Origin: an uncultured Myxococcales bacterium
GTDB taxonomy: Bacteria; Myxococcota_A; Polyangia; Polyangiales; Polyangiaceae
Length of the DNA: 36,160 bases
Assembly (NCBI GenBank): GCA_937872925.1
Contig: CALMUT010000225.1
Coordinates: 1-36,160 of the forward strand
Direction of reading: 5' to 3'
Below are positions 1-7,048 of this stretch, one piece after another. Both the position numbers and the translations under genes were made by a program. Under the pieces are notes generated by a model that saw only the letters and a program-made list of their open reading frames with translations, ran no database searches and was not told where the DNA came from. Each line of letters opens with the position of its first letter. The first letter of the stretch is position 1.

Positions 1-105
1 CCGCTCAACCCGGCCCCGGAATGCCGGGCGCGCAGCGTTCGCTCCAGCTCCGGCCCCCCCCGGGGGTGGCGGCCCGCCCCTTCCCGCCCCCCGCCGCTCC
101 CCCGC
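1..105. other. Low-quality left terminus
   Basis: This stretch is rich in C and G homopolymers. Read on the minus strand it no longer encodes the RtcB residues that should follow GYGFPIGG; a Gly/Ala/Arg-rich run takes their place. The right terminus shows the same pattern. I infer consensus errors at a contig end rather than biology, so the stop near position 5 should not be trusted. Confidence 0.6.
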
Positions 106-325
106 CAATGGGGAAGCCGTAGCCCCAGTGGATGTCTGGCATAGCGAGGCTCGCGCCGAGGATGCCTGGCAAGTAGGCAACGTTCTTCACTTGCTGCAGC
201 GCCTTGTCCTTGCGCACCTGTTCGAGCTGGGCTTCCGCCAGGTAGACCCGTCCCGGCACCTTCATGCCGTCTTCTTTGGGGATCTCCCAGCAATAGGGAC
301 CGCGGCGCTGCAGCTTCACGCTCAT
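5..325 (-). CDS. rtcB: RtcB-family RNA ligase, N-terminal fragment
   Basis: RtcB is a GTP- and Mn-dependent RNA ligase that joins a 2',3'-cyclic or 3'-phosphate end to a 5'-hydroxyl end in RNA repair and tRNA splicing. The first ~73 residues match the family N-terminus: YCWEIPK, then [24 protein letters not shown] and [14 protein letters not shown]. The ATG at 323-325 is the natural family start, though no good Shine-Dalgarno is visible. The gene runs off the left edge, so the metal-binding Cys/His residues and the guanylated histidine are not in view. Below about position 105 the reading frame degrades, probably through sequence error. The gene lies 43 bp downstream of the Cys-rich lipoprotein gene on the same strand. 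Archease, its activator, is encoded about 3.5 kb upstream on the same strand. Confidence 0.85.
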   Translation of the reverse strand: MSVKLQRRGPYCWEIPKEDGMKVPGRVYLAEAQLEQVRKDKALQQVKNVAYLPGILGASLAMPDIHWGYGFPIGGGAAGGGKGRAATPGGGRSWSERCAPGIPGPG

Positions 326-368
326 GGCTGCATGCTAACGAAAAGGCGCGCGGGTGTCCGCTACCCGA

Positions 369-1451
369 TCAGGGATCGCATTTTCCTGTCTGCGTGTTGC
401 AGGTTCCGGTCAGGCAGGGGCAGTACATGGAGGTGTTGATGGTGCCGTCACAGGGTTGGCTAGTGATGCACTCGGTGGCACCCGTGCACACGCCAGCGAC
501 GCAGCTCACACACTTGTTTTGCGTATTGTCGCAGAGCAGCCCGCCGGTGCACTCGTAGGTACACAGCTGCGTGCCGCCGCAGCCGTCGCTCTTCACTCCG
601 CATTCCTTCGGTCCGCAGGCAGTTTTCGTGCAGCCGCACACTCCTGGCGTGCCGCCGCCGCCGCAGGTATCCGAGCCGGTGCAGGCGCCACAGTTCAGGG
701 TGCCGCCGCAAAGGTCATCCGGGGCGCCGCAGTTTCTACCCAAGGCGGCACAGGTGGTCGGCGTGCAGCCACACTTCTTTGGGACACCGCCGCCACCGCA
801 CGTCTGCGGAGACGTGCACTGGCCGCAGTTCAAACCGTTGCCACAACCATCCGTGATGCTCCCGCACTCGACGCCTTCCCCAGCGCACGTCTTGGGCGTG
901 CACGGGTTGGTGCCGCAGCGGTTGGCGCCGCCACCGCCGCAGATCTCACCCGACGGACACTTGTCCCCGCATTGCAGCAGCCCTCCACAGCCATCCGGCG
1001 CTTTCCCGCACATGCCGGCTTCGCACTCCAACGGATTGCAACCGCACTTATTGGGTTCGCCGCCGCCGCCACAAGTCTCCGGCGCGGAGCAGTTGCCACA
1101 TTGTAGAGTTGCTCCACAAGCGTCACTTGCGACGCCACAGGTTGCCCCCAAGTCCGCGCAGGTTACGGGGGTGCATAGGTTCTTGCCGCACTTGTTCTGA
1201 CCACCGCCGCCGCAGACCTCTCCCGCCGGGCAAGAACCACACTGCACCGTTTCGCCGCAGCCGTCCGGCGCTGTGCCACACTGAGCGCCTTGTTTGTCGC
1301 AGCTCGTCGGGATGCAGTTGCCAGTCCCGCTATCGCTCCCGTCTTCGACAGACGCTCCGAACTCCTCGCCGCAACTCAACGCCAGGAGGGCGAGCGGAAG
1401 CATCATGAGCATTCGCAACCAACGGCCTCTCAAGTCGCGCTTTCCGCCCAT
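369..1451 (-). CDS. Cys-rich tandem-repeat lipoprotein
   Basis: This is a predicted exported lipoprotein of about 360 residues with no assigned function. The chosen ATG (1449-1451) follows a GGGGAGGT ribosome site and gives a basic, hydrophobic signal ending in LLALSC, a lipobox. After a short acidic, Ser-rich linker come five well-kept units of about 45 residues and one degenerate unit. Each is built as CxPxxC, CG, DGCG, LxCG and CGGGG-xxCG. A divergent Cys-rich tail closes the protein. The even cysteine spacing suggests small disulfide-bonded modules outside the cytoplasm. Similar repeats are common in myxobacterial secreted proteins, but I know of no defined role. An ATG at 1412 would also give a signal peptide. 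Upstream, 106 bp separate it from sthA; rtcB follows 43 bp downstream. Confidence 0.75.
   Translation of the reverse strand: MGGKRDLRGRWLRMLMMLPLALLALSCGEEFGASVEDGSDSGTGNCIPTSCDKQGAQCGTAPDGCGETVQCGSCPAGEVCGGGGQNKCGKNLCTPVTCADLGATCGVASDACGATLQCGNCSAPETCGGGGEPNKCGCNPLECEAGMCGKAPDGCGGLLQCGDKCPSGEICGGGGANRCGTNPCTPKTCAGEGVECGSITDGCGNGLNCGQCTSPQTCGGGGVPKKCGCTPTTCAALGRNCGAPDDLCGGTLNCGACTGSDTCGGGGTPGVCGCTKTACGPKECGVKSDGCGGTQLCTYECTGGLLCDNTQNKCVSCVAGVCTGATECITSQPCDGTINTSMYCPCLTGTCNTQTGKCDP
510..1316 (-). repeat. Tandem ~45-codon Cys/Gly repeats
   Basis: Six consecutive coding units of roughly 130-145 bp lie inside the Cys-rich lipoprotein gene. Five keep the full pattern that ends in CGGGG-xxCG. The sixth, nearest the C-terminus, has lost the GGGG element. 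Unit sequences differ at many positions, which points to old duplication rather than a fresh expansion. Confidence 0.75.
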
Positions 1452-1497
1452 GAAACTCAGCGTACCTCCCCTCGCCGAGCTTGACCAGTCACAGGCC

Positions 1498-1522
1498 CTG
1501 AAGGTGAATGTCGCACCTTCGG
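1498..1522 (-). terminator. Hairpin downstream of sthA
   Basis: GAAGGTG (1500-1506) and CACCTTC (1514-1520) form a perfect 7-bp stem with a 7-nt loop, about 40 nt past the sthA stop. No U-tract follows in the minus-strand direction. It may end or stabilise the sthA message, or it may be a leader element for the Cys-rich lipoprotein gene. Confidence 0.3.
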
Positions 1523-1557
1523 CATGGGGGCCGTACATTCCCGTGTGGATTCAGCGA

Positions 1558-2961
1558 CTATTCGGCCGCGCGGGCTAGCTCTCGGGACTGCAACATGTCC
1601 AGGGCTGCGATTCGAAACGCTTCTGCCAGCGTGGGAAAGGACATCGCTTCATCTACGAATGTGTCGACATGCAAGCCACCGAGGATTGCCATCTGCGCTA
1701 CGTGGACCAGTTCGGATGCACCCTCACCAGCGATTTGGGCGCCGATCAGTCGCCCCGCGGAGTCAGCGACGAGTTTGAGGTGACCAGACACGTTGTCGGA
1801 AATCTGCCCGCGCGCAACCTCCGCGAAGTTGGCGTGCCCCGTGCGCACGACGCCGTGGGCTTCCAAGGCTTGCGCTTCCGTCAGGCCGACGCTCGAAATT
1901 TCTGGAATCGTGAAGATGCTGGTCGGCACAGCGGAGATTTCGTGTTCAACAGGCACGCCCAAAGCGTGTTGTGCAGCCCGTCGCCCCTGTTCCATGCTGG
2001 TCGACGCGAGTGAGGGCGGCCCGACGACGTCCCCCACAGCGTAGATATGCGGTGTGCTGGTTCGGAAATAGCGGTCCACCCGCACGTGCCCGCGGTCGCT
2101 CAGCTTCACTCCGGCGCGCTCGAGGCCCAAGCCGTGCACGTTGGCACTGCGGCCGAGGGCGCATAACACCTTGTCGGCGGAAAGCACGTTCCCGTCGCTG
2201 AGGTTCACGTCGACGCCATACAGTCCGTTCCAGGCAGCGTGGTCTATTCGCACGTTGCCCAGATAGGTGCCACCCCGTGCAGAAAGGCCATCTAGAAAGC
2301 AGCTCACCAGATCTGGGTCCAAGAACCCCAACGGCGAAGGATAGGAATGCACCATCGTCACTGGGACGCCAAGGGCACTGAAGATGGACGCGTATTCACA
2401 GGCGATGACGCCTGAGCCCAGCACAACCAAGGACCGTGGCAAGTAGGTCAGGCTCAGGATCGAATCGCTATCCAGGATGTGCTGGTGATCGACGCAGACA
2501 TCGTCCGGGTCCTTGGGTGAGGAGCCGGTTGCGAGAAAATAGCGATCCGCCGAGACCCGCGTTCGACCACCATGCACGTCCAGAAGCTCCACGGTGCGCT
2601 TGTCCTCAAAGCTTGCGATGGCGCGGCGCAGCTCTACGCCATTCCGCGCCAACTGCGCGTGCATGTAGCCCTCATGCGCGTCGATCACTGCGTCTTTGCG
2701 CGCCATGAGGCTCGCCAACGGCGTTTGTTCAGCGAGGGGGGACCCGATGTCGCGCCCGGTGAGGCGCCGAAGTTTGTCGAAAGTGACCGCGACTTCCCGC
2801 AGCGTCTTGCTCGGCACGGTGCCGTGGCGCACACAGGCTCCGCCAACGCGGACAGTGCGGTCCACGAGCAGCACCCGGCGCCCGGCTTTTGCCATGCAAA
2901 TCGCCGCCTTTTGTCCCGCCGGACCCGCGCCCACGACGATCGCTCCGAAGTGTTCCGTCAT
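1558..2961 (-). CDS. sthA: Soluble pyridine nucleotide transhydrogenase (Si-specific)
   Basis: This is a 467-residue FAD flavoprotein of the pyridine nucleotide-disulfide oxidoreductase family. SthA moves hydride between NADPH and NAD+ in the cytosol. The FAD-binding GAGPAG lies at residues 11-16, a second nucleotide fold begins near VVLGSGVIACEYA, and YAVGDVVG marks the FAD contact near the C-terminal third. The key evidence is GGACVRHGTVPSK. Dihydrolipoamide dehydrogenases have a CxxxxC redox pair here; only Cys43 is present and the second position is Thr48, as in SthA. The length matches the E. coli enzyme (466 aa). The ATG overlaps the HDOD stop by 4 bp (ATGA), indicating translational coupling. 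The gene is last in a five-gene minus-strand run that includes archease. Confidence 0.85.
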   Translation of the reverse strand: MTEHFGAIVVGAGPAGQKAAICMAKAGRRVLLVDRTVRVGGACVRHGTVPSKTLREVAVTFDKLRRLTGRDIGSPLAEQTPLASLMARKDAVIDAHEGYMHAQLARNGVELRRAIASFEDKRTVELLDVHGGRTRVSADRYFLATGSSPKDPDDVCVDHQHILDSDSILSLTYLPRSLVVLGSGVIACEYASIFSALGVPVTMVHSYPSPLGFLDPDLVSCFLDGLSARGGTYLGNVRIDHAAWNGLYGVDVNLSDGNVLSADKVLCALGRSANVHGLGLERAGVKLSDRGHVRVDRYFRTSTPHIYAVGDVVGPPSLASTSMEQGRRAAQHALGVPVEHEISAVPTSIFTIPEISSVGLTEAQALEAHGVVRTGHANFAEVARGQISDNVSGHLKLVADSAGRLIGAQIAGEGASELVHVAQMAILGGLHVDTFVDEAMSFPTLAEAFRIAALDMLQSRELARAAE

Positions 2962-3848
2962 AGCGTTTCCTCGGCCTGCGCTTTTGCGGCTTCAGCGTGC
3001 TTTCGCAGCGTGTCGAGCATGTCCGGGTAGATCTCTAAGCACTCCACGCAAGCCAAGACGCGATCCGCGTCTTCGCAGTCCGAGACGAGTTCCTCGGCCA
3101 ACTGCAGGCGGCGTACGTCGGTCCGCACATGGGGAGGCGGCTGTGGGTCGTGGTGAGCTGCGATCACGTCGCATAGGCTCGTCATGAGTTCCCATTGCTC
3201 CACGACGCGTATCGACGCGGCCGTGTGGTGTTGCTCAGCGAGTCTGAGCACAACGTTGCGTTCTGGACTTCCTGACGGGCTGCCAATGGCGGTGTGGATC
3301 ACCACTAGCTCGCCTACGTCGTGAATGAGACCCTGCAAAAAGGCCTGCTCGGGGTCTTGGCGAAGCAGGCGGGCGATGCCCTGCGCGGTGAGTGCAGTTG
3401 CGAAACCGTGGCGGAGGATGCGGCGCAGGTCGGATTCGTAACCGTCCGCCCGAAGCACGATGCTCTTACAGCCGACGATGAGCGCGATCTCTTGCAGCTT
3501 CTTTGCGCCCAGACGCACCACGGCTTGGTCGAGACTGACGATCGGGTATGCCCCGCGGTAAACCGAGGAGTTCGATAGGCGCAAGACGTGGCTTGCGATA
3601 GCGGCATCGCGATGCAAGGCCGCACTGATCGCCGCGATGTCCGGGGACGCTTGGGTCGCGGCCCTGAGGATCAGCTGCGCACTCGAGGGCAAGAGCGGCA
3701 CCTTGAATTTGCCGGACTCCAGCCGCTGCTCCAGCACGGAGAGCGCCAACTCCTCCGGGCAGGGGCCGCTGGGCCGTCGCAGGGAAGCGTACATGCCGTA
3801 AGGGAACGGTCCGCGGACGCAAGGCTTGAATCCCGCGCTTTTCAGCAC
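2958..3848 (-). CDS. HDOD-domain signalling protein
   Basis: This 296-residue cytosolic protein is dominated by an HDOD domain at about residues 45-250. HDOD is a relative of the HD phosphohydrolases and is often found in bacterial signalling. Visible family features are VPLLPSSAQLI at the start, HRDAAIASHVLRLSNS, and GLIHDVGELV with the His-Asp pair at 176-177. An intact catalytic HD set is not assured, because HDOD proteins usually lack phosphodiesterase activity. The start used is the GTG at 3848, 6 bp after the archease stop with AAGAAG directly before it; an ATG at 3794 is possible. The end overlaps sthA by 4 bp. No output domain is attached. Its role beside archease and SthA is unknown. 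Confidence 0.8.
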   Translation of the reverse strand: MLKSAGFKPCVRGPFPYGMYASLRRPSGPCPEELALSVLEQRLESGKFKVPLLPSSAQLILRAATQASPDIAAISAALHRDAAIASHVLRLSNSSVYRGAYPIVSLDQAVVRLGAKKLQEIALIVGCKSIVLRADGYESDLRRILRHGFATALTAQGIARLLRQDPEQAFLQGLIHDVGELVVIHTAIGSPSGSPERNVVLRLAEQHHTAASIRVVEQWELMTSLCDVIAAHHDPQPPPHVRTDVRRLQLAEELVSDCEDADRVLACVECLEIYPDMLDTLRKHAEAAKAQAEETL

Positions 3849-3854
3849 CTTCTT

Positions 3855-4295
3855 CTATAGGTCGAAGATGACCTGGGCGACGAAACCGTCGTCCTCGGCT
3901 TCAAAACGCGCCTCGTGCAGGGTGACCGCCTTGAGTTCCAGACCCTCGGAATGCCGCTCCGGATCGTATTCGCCCACGCCCACGGTCACCTGCGCCCCGA
4001 CCTCCGGACTGAAGACATCGACCTGGCAGCTTTCGGGGATCACGTGGTCGCAGTCAAAGCGGTACAGCAGCTCGCGAAGCACATCTACCGCCAGGGAGTC
4101 TTTGGTGCCCGGTCCGATGGAAATCTGCACGTCTGCCGTGCGAGTCACGTCCTCTCCCCCGGCCAGTAGCTGCCCCAGCGCGAGCACCAAGAGCGCGAGG
4201 GCTTCTGCTTCGTTGCGCCCGTGCACGACCACCCCCGCGTCCGCCGTGTGGTCCACCTCTTCGAACGGCTGTGGGATGCGCCAGCGCTGGGTCAT
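3855..4295 (-). CDS. Archease (RtcB activator)
   Basis: Archease speeds guanylation and turnover of the RNA ligase RtcB. The 146-residue length is typical. Family blocks are present in order: FEEVDHTADAG at residues 11-21, DSLAVDVLRELLYRFD at 66-81, GEY near 108-110, LKAVTLHE at 121-128 and the C-terminal VIFDL. The Asp residues of the first block and the final Asp are the usual metal ligands. The frame stays open upstream to 4400, but I chose the ATG at 4293-4295 because the family begins just before the DHTAD block and the longer version overlaps the upstream gene. It lies 16 bp after the upstream lipoprotein gene and 6 bp before the HDOD gene. rtcB is on the same strand about 3.5 kb downstream, which supports the call. 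Confidence 0.85.
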   Translation of the reverse strand: MTQRWRIPQPFEEVDHTADAGVVVHGRNEAEALALLVLALGQLLAGGEDVTRTADVQISIGPGTKDSLAVDVLRELLYRFDCDHVIPESCQVDVFSPEVGAQVTVGVGEYDPERHSEGLELKAVTLHEARFEAEDDGFVAQVIFDL

Positions 4296-4311
4296 GACGT
4301 GCGGATCATCT

Positions 4312-4956
4312 CTACCAGTCCTCGCATGCGAAACTAAGGCACGGATGTGGACGCGCCGCCGCGGCTTCTTGCTCGATACGCGCCCACTCCTTCTTGCCAT
4401 CCGCGCCGCCTTCGGACAACGCTTGTTCGAGTCTTTGCACGAGCTCCGAGTGGCGGGCCTGCACGTCGCGCATGAGGTGACTCTTTGTCTTGTGGAAAGC
4501 TATCGCTTCGTCACTGCTTCCGGGACAGAAATACGAAAAGCGCGAAGATTGATGGTAGTCGAGTAGTGCGTCGGCGACCGCGCGGAACTCCGCTTCGCAG
4601 TTCTTCTGAGAAACGTCGCAGGCGGCCGGGGCCTTCTTCGCGGCAGCCTCGATGGTGGCGAGCTGGGAGCGTACGGTCTTGAACATGCGCTCGTAGTTCG
4701 TTCGCGTTCTTTCGGACACACCGTCCGGGATTTCCAGCACCGGGGCTTCAGGCGGGGTCTCCGGCCGTTCTGGCGGGGCTGTCGTGACCAGGTCCTCTTT
4801 CGGCGCAGCAGCGTCGTCTGCGGGAACCGTGATCTCTGGACTCGTTCCCACCGGCGTGTCCGGTGGGGGCTTCGGTCCGCAGGAAAGCAGAGCCAAGGAC
4901 GAACTGATGAACAGTGCGCGCCGTTCTAGGATGCGTCGCTTGTCGTTTTCGACCAT
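4312..4956 (-). CDS. Predicted lipoprotein, unknown function
   Basis: This protein of 214 residues is not recognised. A basic start (KRRILERR) and a hydrophobic stretch end in LALLSC, a good lipobox, so membrane anchoring is expected. Residues about 27-75 are Pro-, Ala- and acid-rich and probably disordered. The remainder is mainly helical, contains several cysteines (AACDVSQKNC, YFCPG, CLSFAC) and looks globular or partly coiled-coil. The ATG at 4954-4956 is only 3 bp after the stop of the upstream lipoprotein gene, and archease begins 16 bp downstream, so it is very likely co-transcribed with both. No enzyme motif is visible. Confidence 0.7.
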   Translation of the reverse strand: MVENDKRRILERRALFISSSLALLSCGPKPPPDTPVGTSPEITVPADDAAAPKEDLVTTAPPERPETPPEAPVLEIPDGVSERTRTNYERMFKTVRSQLATIEAAAKKAPAACDVSQKNCEAEFRAVADALLDYHQSSRFSYFCPGSSDEAIAFHKTKSHLMRDVQARHSELVQRLEQALSEGGADGKKEWARIEQEAAAARPHPCLSFACEDW

Positions 4957-4959
4957 GAA

Positions 4960-5658
4960 TCAGGCCGGTTCAGTTTCACACACGTTGCTCTTGCATACGG
5001 CCTTCACGGCCAAGCACGCCGGAGTGATGAAGCCACACACGGGCACGTATCCCGAGCAGTAGTCCTTGTTCGCTTGCGCGAGCGCCGCATTGTACGCGGC
5101 TTCGCCGCTTACCGCGATCGCGAGCTGGCAGCCGCCAGCGCACTGCGAGCCGGCGCCGATGAGTTTGCAGTCCGTCGCAGTGGAGCAGGCTGCATTGGCT
5201 TTTCGCGCTGCATCCAGCACGGCGTTCAGCGCCTTGGAGGCGTCCGAGCAACTCAGGCAACCGTCCTTTGTGGGAACGGTGTTTGCCGCGCAGCCCGCGT
5301 CAGTCCCCGCGTCGGTCCCGGCGCTGCCGCCACCGCCGTCGGAGCCAGCGCCGCCATCCGTGCCGCCGCTGCCGGAGGCGCCAGCTCCGCCATCGGTGCC
5401 AGCCCCTCCGCCGGCGCCAGATGCGCCGGAACTGCCGCCGCTGCCGGAACTGCCACCCGTGCTGGAACCAGAGCTTCCGCCGCTGCCGGAGTTGCCTCCC
5501 GTGGATCCTCCCGACCCGGAGCTGGCGCCGCTTCCGGAGCCGCCACCGGTGGCGCTGCCACCCGTGCCGCCGCCGTCGTCATCGGAGCCACAGGCGGGAA
5601 TGAGGAGCGCGCTGAGCGCAACAGTGAGGCCAAGGAAAGAATGAGCTGAAAGTCGCAT
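4960..5658 (-). CDS. Gly/Ser-rich lipoprotein with Cys-rich C-terminal domain
   Basis: This is a 232-residue predicted lipoprotein. The signal ends in LLIPACGS, with the lipidated Cys near residue 23 followed by DDD. Residues ~29-122 are a low-complexity Gly/Ser/Ala/Thr linker. The last ~110 residues form a compact domain with about 13 cysteines, including CAANTVP, CLSCSDA, CSTATDC, CAGGC and CETEPA, probably disulfide-bonded outside the cytoplasm. Such lipid anchor + Gly linker + Cys domain proteins are abundant in myxobacteria and generally uncharacterised. It appears to be the first gene of the run reading through 4312, archease, HDOD and sthA. No clear Shine-Dalgarno precedes the ATG at 5656-5658. 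Confidence 0.7.
   Translation of the reverse strand: MRLSAHSFLGLTVALSALLIPACGSDDDGGGTGGSATGGGSGSGASSGSGGSTGGNSGSGGSSGSSTGGSSGSGGSSGASGAGGGAGTDGGAGASGSGGTDGGAGSDGGGGSAGTDAGTDAGCAANTVPTKDGCLSCSDASKALNAVLDAARKANAACSTATDCKLIGAGSQCAGGCQLAIAVSGEAAYNAALAQANKDYCSGYVPVCGFITPACLAVKAVCKSNVCETEPA
5293..5574 (-). repeat. Gly/Ser-rich low-complexity coding repeat
   Basis: These codons specify about 94 residues made almost only of Gly, Ser, Ala, Thr and Asp, in GGSSG- and GGAG-like steps. The DNA is a degenerate run of GCC/GGC-type triplets. It is probably an extended spacer holding the Cys-rich domain away from the membrane. Regions like this can change length by slippage. Confidence 0.7.
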
Positions 5659-5810
5659 GCCAGGAGCGTACGCCGAACAGGCTCGTTTTCAAGCCGACCG
5701 GGGAATTGGACCCGATGGAGCCGGCCCTGCGTCTGCGTTGGGGACTGGGTTGCCGCACCGGAGTGGACACTCCAGCGGCCGAGAAAAAGCTGGAGCCGCG
5801 GCGCGCCCGC

Positions 5811-7040
5811 TTAGCGAAAGGTGACGCGCGCACCGTCCGTGACGCGGTCACTTGGGTGCAGAATGACTCGGGCGCCTTCGGCGATGCCTTCCAGCACCTC
5901 GGCCTGAAGACCGTTGTTGTGGCCGATCTTCACCTGGCGCTTGCGTGCAAGCTCTCCCTCCACGACGAAGATGGCGAAGCCGTCCCCGGACTGGAAGAGT
6001 GCGCTGGCAGGGATGTGCAATACATCCTGCCCTTCCCACACCACGATCCGCGCTTCTACGCGAAAGCCGTCCATCAGTGCCGTCCACTTGGAGTAGGGGT
6101 CACGCAGATCGATGATCGCGTTGACGCGTTGTTCTTCCACTCCCAGGGCCGAAAGACGGGTGAATGCGGAGGGTTCAATCAAGCGCACCTCTGCTTTCAA
6201 GGGCGTGCCGCCCCAGCGAAGGATCTCGGTACGTGCGCCTTGCTTGATGCGCACGGCGTCGCTTGTCAAAACATCCACCACGACTTCCAAGGCGCTTGGG
6301 TCGCCCAGCTCGACAAGCGGGGCCCCGGCCTGAACCACTCCTTCGCTCTCGTGCATGACGCGCAACACCCGCCCCGCGACCGGGCTCGGCACGTCCATGG
6401 AATCCGCGGCGCCCTTCTTGCCGCTCATGGCGCCCAGGGCCGCCCGGGCCATCTGCGCCTCGTAGTCGGCGACTTTGGAACCGAACTCCGAGCTGGCAAG
6501 CTCCGCGCTGCGGGCTCTCTCTTCAAGCAGCGCCTGATCTGTGTCGGCCTGAGTGGTGATGCCGTCCTTCGATAGCTGTTTCGCTCGCTGTGCTGACTTC
6601 TTCGCGAAACTGTAGGCCGCCTTGGCTCGTTCGATTTGCGCCTTGGATTGCCGCCGTGCCGCCTCCGCGGCGCGAACCCGCGCTTCCGCTTCTGCCTTGC
6701 TGCGGGTATCCAAAAGCGGCGCTTCCAGTGGGACCAATCGGGCTAGCACTTGACCGGGCTTCACCATGTCGCCTGGACGCAGCTCGATTCGCGCCAAATT
6801 TCCGGAAAGCGGCGCTGAGACCACATATCGATCTTTGACCCGGCTCTTACCGTCTTCGTCGACGGTGACGACGAGCGTTCCCCGGGCCACGCTGGCGGTT
6901 TCCACCACCACGGGCTTGGGCATGAACGAAACCACGATCATGAAAGCCAGGCCGACGGCGAGTGCTCCGAAAAAAAACCGTCGCAGCCACTTCGTCAGGG
7001 AGCGTCGTTTGCCTGAGTTACTACTTTTGCCTTCAGTCAT
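5811..7040 (-). CDS. HlyD/MacA-type periplasmic adaptor of an ABC exporter
   Basis: This 409-residue protein links an inner-membrane ABC permease to the outer envelope. A basic cytoplasmic N-terminus precedes one membrane span at about 26-44. Next come a biotinyl-lipoyl-like half with VSAPLSGNLARI and GDMVKPGQVLARL, a long Ala/Arg/Glu-rich helical hairpin at about 110-215, the second lipoyl half (VPSPVAGRVLRV), and a beta-barrel region ending in IPASALFQ. This order is classical for membrane fusion proteins. The ATG at 7038-7040 lies 8 bp after the stop of the FtsX-type permease, so the two are an operon. The matching ATPase is probably the one at 16835-17539. Substrate is unknown. Confidence 0.85.
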   Translation of the reverse strand: MTEGKSSNSGKRRSLTKWLRRFFFGALAVGLAFMIVVSFMPKPVVVETASVARGTLVVTVDEDGKSRVKDRYVVSAPLSGNLARIELRPGDMVKPGQVLARLVPLEAPLLDTRSKAEAEARVRAAEAARRQSKAQIERAKAAYSFAKKSAQRAKQLSKDGITTQADTDQALLEERARSAELASSEFGSKVADYEAQMARAALGAMSGKKGAADSMDVPSPVAGRVLRVMHESEGVVQAGAPLVELGDPSALEVVVDVLTSDAVRIKQGARTEILRWGGTPLKAEVRLIEPSAFTRLSALGVEEQRVNAIIDLRDPYSKWTALMDGFRVEARIVVWEGQDVLHIPASALFQSGDGFAIFVVEGELARKRQVKIGHNNGLQAEVLEGIAEGARVILHPSDRVTDGARVTFR

Positions 7041-7048
7041 CCCTGCGA

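Noticed and set aside
1558..2961. Dihydrolipoamide dehydrogenase as the identity of sthA
   Set aside because: The redox CxxxxC pair is missing its second cysteine (Thr48), and no pyruvate or oxoglutarate dehydrogenase genes adjoin.
5760..5773. Inverted repeat GGAGTG-GA-CACTCC as a terminator for the adaptor gene
   Set aside because: The loop is only 2 nt and no U-tract follows on the minus strand. An A-run at 5784-5788 is the only hint, and it lies before the stem in transcription order.
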